From contig CANQRJ010000022.1 of the NCBI GenBank assembly GCA_947626215.1, forward strand, positions 1 to 16,253: 16,253 nt of DNA, given 5' to 3'. This DNA is from an uncultured Bacilli bacterium (GTDB taxonomy: Bacteria > Bacillota_I > Bacilli_A > RF39 > UBA660). Within the stretch, counting starts at the first letter, position 1. The number at the start of each line of letters is the position of its first letter. Positions 11,317-16,253 of the stretch are shown here, piece by piece. The notes under the pieces are model-generated. The model saw only the letters and a list, made by a program, of their open reading frames with translations. It ran no database searches and was not told where the DNA came from. The position numbers and the translations under genes are program-made.

Positions 11317-12467
11317 TACTGTCCTCCCTTTTTATTATACTCAAAAACCTTGGTTTTACACTCTTTGTAACACTTTATAAAATATTCATCGGTCATCCCG
11401 GCAATAAAGTCTATCACTTGCCTATTTTTCGAAGTATTTTTTAAGTATTCTTCTTTTTTATGATTTAAAAAATCTTGATATATTCTAGAATTTAACTTTC
11501 TTTCTTCGATATCTTTTTGAAACGTATCAAATAGAATTTGAAACATTTTGGTGACTGTTTCTTTTTCTTCTTTTGTCATGGATTTATCATATATATTTTC
11601 ATAATTAAATTTTTTTAATTCTAAAATGGCATGATAGATAGGTTCACTTAATTTGATGTATGGTTTTCCTAAACTATTTTGGATAATATCTAATATGATG
11701 GTGTTTACAATTTCTTTATTATGAATTCCTAATACAGAAGAAATACTTTCGGGAATCTCTTCTTTTTTTAAAACTCCTAACATGCAGGCGTCATCAATAT
11801 CCTTTCCTAGGTACGCGATAATGTCACTGATTCGGACGACACATCCTTCTAAGGTCATAGGGACTAGTTTTTTTACAAATCCTTTCTCAGTATATGTTTT
11901 TTGATAATCTTCTAAAAATTGTTCTTTTGTTTTCTTTTTGGGGTGATATTCTCCTAATAAAAATTCTCCATTATGACATAAAATTGCATCTAATACTTGA
12001 ACACTTAAATTTTTTCCTAATCCTTTTCCTTCGATATTCATTAAAAGTCTTACACTTTGTACATTGTGATTAAAGTACCCTTCGTTGTTTTTTAAACTTA
12101 TTTCGTTTAAAACAGATTCCCCAAAATGGCCAAAAGGGACATGTCCTAAATCATGGCCTAAACTAGCCGCCTCGATTAAATCTTCATTTAATCCAAGAGC
12201 TCTTCCAATGGTTCTTGCTATTTTACTTACATATTGAACATGTAACATTCTTTTTACAATGTGGTCATTATTCTTTTTCGAATAAACTTGTGTTTTATCA
12301 TTATAACGAATATACGCATAAGTGTACAAAATGCGATCAATGTCCCTAAAAAATGGACTACGAATATCTTCTTTTTCTTCTATTAAACGGATTGAATCCT
12401 CATCTTTGGTGGCATACGGACTTAGTCCCAAATTATGCCTATACATATTTTCTTCTAAAGATGCCAT
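11316..12467 (-). CDS. dgt: HD-domain deoxynucleoside triphosphate triphosphohydrolase (dGTPase-like)
   Basis: 383-residue HD-superfamily phosphohydrolase of the Dgt/SAMHD1-like group, which cleaves dNTPs to the nucleoside and triphosphate and helps control dNTP pools. Metal-site residues can be followed: His76 (KRMLHVQYV), the His105-Asp106 pair within GHDLGHVPFGH (104-114), and a later Asp in RISDIIAYLGKDIDD. The N-terminus RSPFFRDIDRILYTYAYIRYNDKTQVY is typical of the family. The ATG at 12467, about ten bases after AGAGG, is preferred over a GTG at 12476 that is too close to that site. It is the first gene of an operon with the two M16 genes, coupled by a TAATG overlap. The symbol names the family; nucleotide preference is not determined. 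Confidence 0.87.
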   Translation of the reverse strand: MASLEENMYRHNLGLSPYATKDEDSIRLIEEKEDIRSPFFRDIDRILYTYAYIRYNDKTQVYSKKNNDHIVKRMLHVQYVSKIARTIGRALGLNEDLIEAASLGHDLGHVPFGHFGESVLNEISLKNNEGYFNHNVQSVRLLMNIEGKGLGKNLSVQVLDAILCHNGEFLLGEYHPKKKTKEQFLEDYQKTYTEKGFVKKLVPMTLEGCVVRISDIIAYLGKDIDDACMLGVLKKEEIPESISSVLGIHNKEIVNTIILDIIQNSLGKPYIKLSEPIYHAILELKKFNYENIYDKSMTKEEKETVTKMFQILFDTFQKDIEERKLNSRIYQDFLNHKKEEYLKNTSKNRQVIDFIAGMTDEYFIKCYKECKTKVFEYNKKGGQ

Positions 12468-12490
12468 ACTACTCACTTCCTCTTTTTAAT

Positions 12491-12499
12491 AGGATAACA
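12491..12499 (-). promoter_or_regulatory. Possible extended -10 promoter of the dgt-M16 operon
   Basis: TGTTATCCT fits an extended -10 element (TGn plus TATCCT), 24 bases upstream of the ATG. No -35 is recognisable in the T-rich sequence before it. Confidence 0.35.
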
Positions 12500-12542
12500 T
12501 AAAAGGTCTTGAAAAAAAATAAATTTTCCAACATATTAGTCC

Positions 12543-12570
12543 ACATTTTTTTAAGAAAATGTCTTTTTTT
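12543..12570 (+). terminator. Terminator-like hairpin on the plus strand, no gene before it
   Basis: ACATTTT-TTTAAG-AAAATGT forms a 7-base-pair hairpin followed by C and seven T residues, the form of an intrinsic terminator reading rightward. The nearest plus-strand sequence is antisense to dgt. It could block antisense transcription or be chance in AT-rich DNA. Confidence 0.35.
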
Positions 12571-12616
12571 ATCTACTATTCCAAGGATTTTTTTCTGATT
12601 TTTTTTGACACGTAAA

Positions 12617-13084
12617 TTACACACTTTTTGACATTTTTAAATACATCGTAGGAACTTCTTGAAGGAAAAATTCTGATGCTACACGTACAATGTCATCAAA
12701 AGGTTTTAAACAGTTTAAATATTTTTCTGTTACTTCTTTATTTCTATTTATTCTAATACCTGCATTCCATGGTTCATAATTTCCTATCTTTGTCATACAT
12801 ATTTCATCTTTTACAAAATTTAAAAATGTTTCATAGCTTTCTTCAAAAAGGTTTGTTTTTAAATGGCAACATTCACAAAAAAGATAACTGATATTTGTTA
12901 AATAATCTTCTAAATCTTTTTGTTGTAAGGAAAAAAATTGATTTCCATAAGAAGATGCAAGAAACATTGCATTTAACATAAATTCTCTTGCTAAAAATTC
13001 ATCTTGTTTTTTCCAATCTATATTTTTATATTTTATTTTTAATAATTCTACTTTTTCTTTTAATTCTTCCATATTTAGGTACAT
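12617..13084 (-). CDS. Hypothetical protein, 155 residues
   Basis: I do not recognise this protein. It is 155 residues, probably mostly alpha-helical and soluble, with no signal peptide or membrane segment. Features: a charged N-terminal helix (EELKEKVELLKIKYK), a mixed aromatic stretch (FLASSYGNQFFSLQQ), a cysteine cluster CECCH at residues 70-74 with further cysteines at 96 and 125 that could bind a metal, and a tail rich in Phe, Val and Tyr. Codon and base composition resemble its neighbours. The ATG at 13084 has only a weak site (AGTGGA). A good extended -10 promoter supports it as a real gene. It stands alone between the dgt operon and an Rpn-like gene, and nothing nearby indicates its role. 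Confidence 0.75.
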   Translation of the reverse strand: MYLNMEELKEKVELLKIKYKNIDWKKQDEFLAREFMLNAMFLASSYGNQFFSLQQKDLEDYLTNISYLFCECCHLKTNLFEESYETFLNFVKDEICMTKIGNYEPWNAGIRINRNKEVTEKYLNCLKPFDDIVRVASEFFLQEVPTMYLKMSKSV

Positions 13085-13113
13085 AGTTCCACTTCTTTTC
13101 TAACACGAGTTTT

Positions 13114-13142
13114 ATTATAGCAAAAGATAGAAAAAATGTACA
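13114..13142 (-). promoter_or_regulatory. Promoter of the hypothetical 155-residue gene
   Basis: A perfect TATAAT (13114-13119) is preceded by TGC, making an extended -10, with TGTACA (13137-13142) 17 bases upstream as a partial -35. It would give a leader of about 23 bases. Confidence 0.7.
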
Positions 13143-13159
13143 GAAATTAATTAAAAGTG

Positions 13160-14059
13160 CTAATTTATTACCTTTTTTGATTTTTTTAATTTTATGATTT
13201 CTGAATTTTTTAGTCCTGTAATTCTTGATATTTCATTTATTGAATACTCTTTTAACATTTTTTCGGCAATTTCTAATGCTTTTTCTGATCTTCCTATAGA
13301 TTTACCTATAGACTTTCCTATTGATTCACCTATAGACTTTCCAATTTCCTCACCGACATCTACTCCGGCATCGTATCCTTCTGTTCTTAATTTATTTTCT
13401 AAATTAAAGTATTTTAATGTTTCTTTATCTCTCATAAAATCCCTTGTAAATCTTGCAATTTCCATCAATATTCCTTCTTTCTTTGCAATTAAAAATCTTT
13501 CTTCATTTGAACTTGCTCCTATTAATTTCAAATGTTTCATCAATAAATCATTTTCACCTACATTATAAAGGACTTGATTTAATTTGTCAATATCTAGTAT
13601 AAAAACATCCATATTATGAGGAAGTTCTACACTTTTCCCTTTCATGTGATACCTTTGAAACCATTCATTCTCTAATTTTAAATTCTTACTAATATGAGTT
13701 GCTATAATAATTCCAATCACTCTTTTTGTTTTTTGGTATTTTATTTGTCCTGATTTTAACTGGGTTCCATCAATTCTTGAATAATACTGGCATGCTTTAG
13801 CAAGGCCTTCTTTCCCTAAAGATGTATAAGCCTCAATACTAATAAAAGCATTTTTTAATTCTACTAAAATATCTCCTTTCATATTTTTTTCTTTTATTTT
13901 TGTTTTTGGAAATATCATTTCTTTTGATAATTTCATTCCACTTAAATTTATTTCTTCTCCTAAATGGAAGAAAAAAGCATTTAAAAAACTTTTTAAATAT
14001 TTTTTGTTTCCATAAATTTCTCGAAATAGAATATCATTTATTATTGATTTTGTTTTCAA
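13160..14059 (-). CDS. Rpn-type PD-(D/E)XK nuclease-family protein
   Basis: 299-residue member of the Rpn/YhgA-like PD-(D/E)XK group (often annotated as putative transposase), which in Escherichia coli promotes recombination through a nuclease domain. The N-terminal NDILFREIYG and SFLNAFF segments and YYSRIDGTQLKSGQIKY are typical. The presumed catalytic Asp is D63 (GDILVEL) and Glu is E76, but the following position is Tyr (SIEAYTS) where Gln or Lys is common. A tetrapeptide repeat of the form IGKS (residues about 239-258) leads to a C-terminal helix pair with EYSINEISRITGLKNSEIIKL. The start is probably TTG at 14059, eight bases after AGGAGGTGA; a GTG at 14071 lies inside that site. Such genes spread horizontally. 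No inverted-repeat ends or target duplications were found. Confidence 0.8.
   Translation of the reverse strand: MKTKSIINDILFREIYGNKKYLKSFLNAFFFHLGEEINLSGMKLSKEMIFPKTKIKEKNMKGDILVELKNAFISIEAYTSLGKEGLAKACQYYSRIDGTQLKSGQIKYQKTKRVIGIIIATHISKNLKLENEWFQRYHMKGKSVELPHNMDVFILDIDKLNQVLYNVGENDLLMKHLKLIGASSNEERFLIAKKEGILMEIARFTRDFMRDKETLKYFNLENKLRTEGYDAGVDVGEEIGKSIGESIGKSIGKSIGRSEKALEIAEKMLKEYSINEISRITGLKNSEIIKLKKSKKVIN
13293..13352 (-). repeat. Imperfect 12-base tandem repeat in the Rpn-like gene
   Basis: Five consecutive 12-base units, written on the plus strand as variants of CCTATAGACTTT. Units 2 and 4 are identical, units 1 and 3 differ at a few bases, and unit 5 is more diverged. They encode the repeated Ile-Gly-Lys/Glu-Ser block. 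Because the unit is a multiple of three, slippage would change length without breaking the frame. Confidence 0.85.
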
Positions 14060-14121
14060 AAAAAATATCACCTCCTACTTATATATACAAAAAAAATCCT
14101 CGATTTCCTTTTTTTTCATAA

Positions 14122-14149
14122 AAAAAATTAAGTTTTTTCTTAATTTTTT
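14122..14149. terminator. Second hairpin between phosphoketolase and Rpn genes
   Basis: AAAAAATTAAG and CTTAATTTTTT form a perfect 11-base inverted repeat with a 6-base loop. Both strands end in a T run within the 3' arm, so it could terminate transcription in either direction, acting as backup to the phosphoketolase terminator. Confidence 0.6.
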
Positions 14150-14160
14150 GATTTCATTAT

Positions 14161-14186
14161 AAAAAAAGGAACTGATTAACAGTCCC
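14161..14186 (-). terminator. Intrinsic terminator of the phosphoketolase gene
   Basis: GGGACTG-TTAAT-CAGTTCC (one G-T pair) followed by seven T residues on the minus strand. The stop codon TAA (14176-14178) lies in the loop, so the 5' arm is the last codons of the gene. Confidence 0.85.
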
Positions 14187-16253
14187 ATTTCCAATTTCTT
14201 ACTTCCTCTAAATCGATTCCATTTTCTTTAATATAAGATTCATGTTTAATTAACATTTCTTTACAGTAATCGGCTAGTTCTTTACTATCAAATTCTTTTA
14301 AATGTTTTAAAGCTAGTAAAACTAAATGATAACGATCCATTTTATTTTGAACTCTCATATCAAATGGTGTTGTGATTTCTCCTTCTTCAATATAACCTCT
14401 TACATGCATATTTTGATTGGTACGTTTATAAGTTAATTCATGAATAACATTTGGGTATCCATGGAATGCAAAAACGATAGGTTTTGATTTTGTAAATATA
14501 GAATCATATTCGGCATCGGTAAGTCCATGTGGATGCATACTTTGTGGTTCTAATCTTGTGATATCAACAACATTTACTACTCTAACCTTTAAGTTTGGTA
14601 AGTATTTACGTAGTAAACTGGTTGCCGCGAGGATTTCTAGAGTTGGAGTATCTCCGGCACAAGCTAAAACAATATCAGGATTATTGTCTAAATCATTACT
14701 TGCAAATCCCCAAATTCCAAGCCCTTGCTCACAATGACGAATGGCTTGTTTCATACTTAACCACTGAGGTCTTGGATGTTTACTTGCCACGATTAAATTG
14801 ACATAGTTTTTCGTTTTTAATACATGATTCATTGTACATAGTAATGTATTGGCATCTGCTGGTAAATAAACTCTTGCGATGCTAGACTTCTTGGTTAAAA
14901 CATGATTTATCATTCCTGGGTCTTGATGCGTATACCCATTATGATCTTGTTGCCAACAATGACTAGATACGAGTAAGTTTAATGAAGGAATTGGTTTTCT
15001 CCATTTTGTTTCTTTTGCAACTTTCATCCATTTTGCATGTTGACTTACCATGGAATCCACAATTCGAATAAAGGATTCATAACTATGGAAAATTCCATAT
15101 CTTCCTGTTAATAAATAACCTTCTAGCATTCCTTCGCAAAGATGCTCTGATAACATAGAATCCATGACTCTTCCATCGGCATCTAAAAATTCATCATTAT
15201 CTAAAATCGGATTATTCCATTTTCTTTTTGTGACTTCGAAAATGGCATTCAGACGATTTGATAAAGCTTCATCTGGTCCAAAAATTCGGAAATTTCGAAG
15301 AGACTCATTTTTTACAAAAACATCTTTTAAGTAAGTTCCTAGTATTCTCATATCTTCACTTTCAACACTTCCAGGATACCCTACTTTTAAAGCATATTTT
15401 TCTAGTTCTGGTAGTATCAGTTCCCCATCTTCTTTCAATGTATGAGGGTTTCTACTCATCATTAGTTCTTTTGGAGGGATAACTTGTTTATATTTTTCTT
15501 TTAAGGATCCATCTTCATTAAATAATTCTTCAGGATGGTAACTTTTTAGCCAAGATTCTAAATTTTCTAAAGATTCTGGGTGATTCTTCGTCACTTCGAT
15601 TGGAATTTGATGAGCTCGGAATGTTCCTTCTATTTTTTTCCCATCGATTTCTTTTGGTCCGGTCCATCCTTTTGGTGTTTTTAAAACAATCATTGGCCAA
15701 AGAGGTCTTGAACTTACGTTTTTCTCTCTTGCAAGCATTTGAATTTGCTTAATGGATTCAATCACTTCATCCATTGTTCTTGCCATTTGTTCATGTAGAT
15801 CTAATTCATCGGTGCCTTCTACATAATAAGGAATCCATCCACATCCTTTTAAAAAGGAATCTAATTCTTCTTTACTAATTCTTGCAAAGATACTAGGATT
15901 TGCAATTTTATAACCATTTAGGTGTAATATCGGTAAAACGGCTCCATCTGTTTTTGGATTTAAAAATTTATTTCCATGCCAACTTGTAGCAAGAGGTGCA
16001 GTTTCCGCTTCTCCGTCACCAATTACTACTGTAGTAATTAAATCTGGATTATCTAATACGGAACCAAAGGCATGAGCAAGACTATAACCTAATTCGCCAC
16101 CTTCATGAATGCTACCTGGTACGGTAGGCGCGACATGGCTAGAAGTTCCTCCTGGAAAACTAAAATGTTTTAAAAATTTTCTTAATCCTTCTTCATCTTC
16201 GGTAAATTCTTTGTTATATTCTCCATAAGTTCCTTCTAAATATGCATGGCTTA
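14176..16253 (-). CDS. xpk: Xylulose-5-phosphate/fructose-6-phosphate phosphoketolase, N-terminus cut by window edge
   Basis: Thiamine-diphosphate enzyme that splits xylulose 5-phosphate (and often fructose 6-phosphate) with phosphate to acetyl phosphate and a shorter sugar phosphate; key enzyme of heterofermentative or bifid-type sugar breakdown. The frame stays open through the right edge, so the Met at 15786 is internal. 691 residues are visible of a usual ~790; about 100 N-terminal residues are missing. In order: EGGELGY signature, the ThDP-binding GDGEAETAPLATSWHGNKF, LHLNGYKIANPSIF, GCGWIPYYVEG, then the central SRNPHT and HQDPG regions, SSHCWQQDHNGYTHQDPG, and the C-terminal FAFHGYPNVIHELTYKR with RGYIEEG. 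The C-terminus ends WKWDC. All the substrate-site motifs I can follow are intact. Followed by a terminator overlapping the stop. Confidence 0.97.
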   Translation of the reverse strand, partial: SHAYLEGTYGEYNKEFTEDEEGLRKFLKHFSFPGGTSSHVAPTVPGSIHEGGELGYSLAHAFGSVLDNPDLITTVVIGDGEAETAPLATSWHGNKFLNPKTDGAVLPILHLNGYKIANPSIFARISKEELDSFLKGCGWIPYYVEGTDELDLHEQMARTMDEVIESIKQIQMLAREKNVSSRPLWPMIVLKTPKGWTGPKEIDGKKIEGTFRAHQIPIEVTKNHPESLENLESWLKSYHPEELFNEDGSLKEKYKQVIPPKELMMSRNPHTLKEDGELILPELEKYALKVGYPGSVESEDMRILGTYLKDVFVKNESLRNFRIFGPDEALSNRLNAIFEVTKRKWNNPILDNDEFLDADGRVMDSMLSEHLCEGMLEGYLLTGRYGIFHSYESFIRIVDSMVSQHAKWMKVAKETKWRKPIPSLNLLVSSHCWQQDHNGYTHQDPGMINHVLTKKSSIARVYLPADANTLLCTMNHVLKTKNYVNLIVASKHPRPQWLSMKQAIRHCEQGLGIWGFASNDLDNNPDIVLACAGDTPTLEILAATSLLRKYLPNLKVRVVNVVDITRLEPQSMHPHGLTDAEYDSIFTKSKPIVFAFHGYPNVIHELTYKRTNQNMHVRGYIEEGEITTPFDMRVQNKMDRYHLVLLALKHLKEFDSKELADYCKEMLIKHESYIKENGIDLEEVRNWKWDC

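Noticed and set aside
12602..12633. Two TTGACA boxes on the plus strand near the end of the 155-residue gene
   Set aside because: Neither has a -10 element at a workable distance, and no plus-strand gene follows; they are part of a short direct repeat.
13194..13568. Plus-strand open frame with a repeated Ile-Asp-Phe-Pro pattern
   Set aside because: It is the antisense image of the 12-base repeat in the Rpn-like gene, without a start signal.
13160..14059. Insertion sequence around the Rpn-like gene
   Set aside because: Despite the family often being labelled transposase, no terminal inverted repeats or target-site duplication were found at its flanks.
15258..15482. Open frames on the plus strand opposite the phosphoketolase gene (also 14595-14801)
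   Set aside because: They lie opposite well-conserved coding sequence, have no ribosome site and give low-complexity, Leu/His/Phe-rich translations.

Overview
The window is AT-rich chromosomal DNA from a low-GC, endospore-forming Firmicute, probably of the class Bacilli or a gut relative such as the Erysipelotrichales/RF39 group. Three genes encode proteins specific to endospore formers: spoIVA, spoVIF and cotE. TGA ends several ORFs (cdsA, der, cotE, the pilin gene) and TGG encodes Trp, so the standard bacterial code applies, not the Mycoplasma code. Coding density is high and no gene-free stretch exceeds about 200 bases. No rRNA, tRNA, CRISPR array, insertion sequence or prophage was seen.

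Layout, left to right. Bases 1-2051 carry, on the minus strand, hup (HU), cdsA and rseP (cut by the left edge). spoIVA (2166-3644) lies upstream of hup. The der-spoIVA-hup order resembles the Bacillus subtilis engA...spoIVA-hbs region, but the interval between der and spoIVA (3657-5220) holds three small XRE-type regulators on both strands plus spoVIF. der (5224-6525) follows, then an orphan cysteine-rich type IV pilin-like gene, then rpsP-khpA (7144-7663), cotE (7780-8301), and a plus-strand HIT-family gene (8400-8771). Bases 8772-12467 form a tightly coupled minus-strand operon: a dGTPase-like HD hydrolase, a catalytically inactive M16 peptidase homologue and an active-site-bearing M16 peptidase. 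After an unrecognised 155-residue protein and an Rpn-type PD-(D/E)XK protein, the window ends inside a phosphoketolase gene cut by the right edge.

Functionally this is a mix of housekeeping (ribosome assembly, translation, phospholipid synthesis, nucleoid, intramembrane proteolysis), central carbon metabolism (phosphoketolase) and mother-cell sporulation functions (SpoIVA basement layer, SpoVIF, CotE outer coat). The three sporulation genes each carry a CATA-type -10 element of the sigma-E/sigma-K kind about 20-30 bases before the start codon, whereas housekeeping genes mostly carry sigma-A promoters with 17-base spacers. Accessory material is modest: the XRE cluster, the orphan pilin, the unknown 155-residue gene and the Rpn-like gene. 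I found no convincing new multi-gene defence or biosynthetic system. The most open questions are the XRE/spoVIF cluster with its structured leader, and the unknown protein with a CECCH motif.
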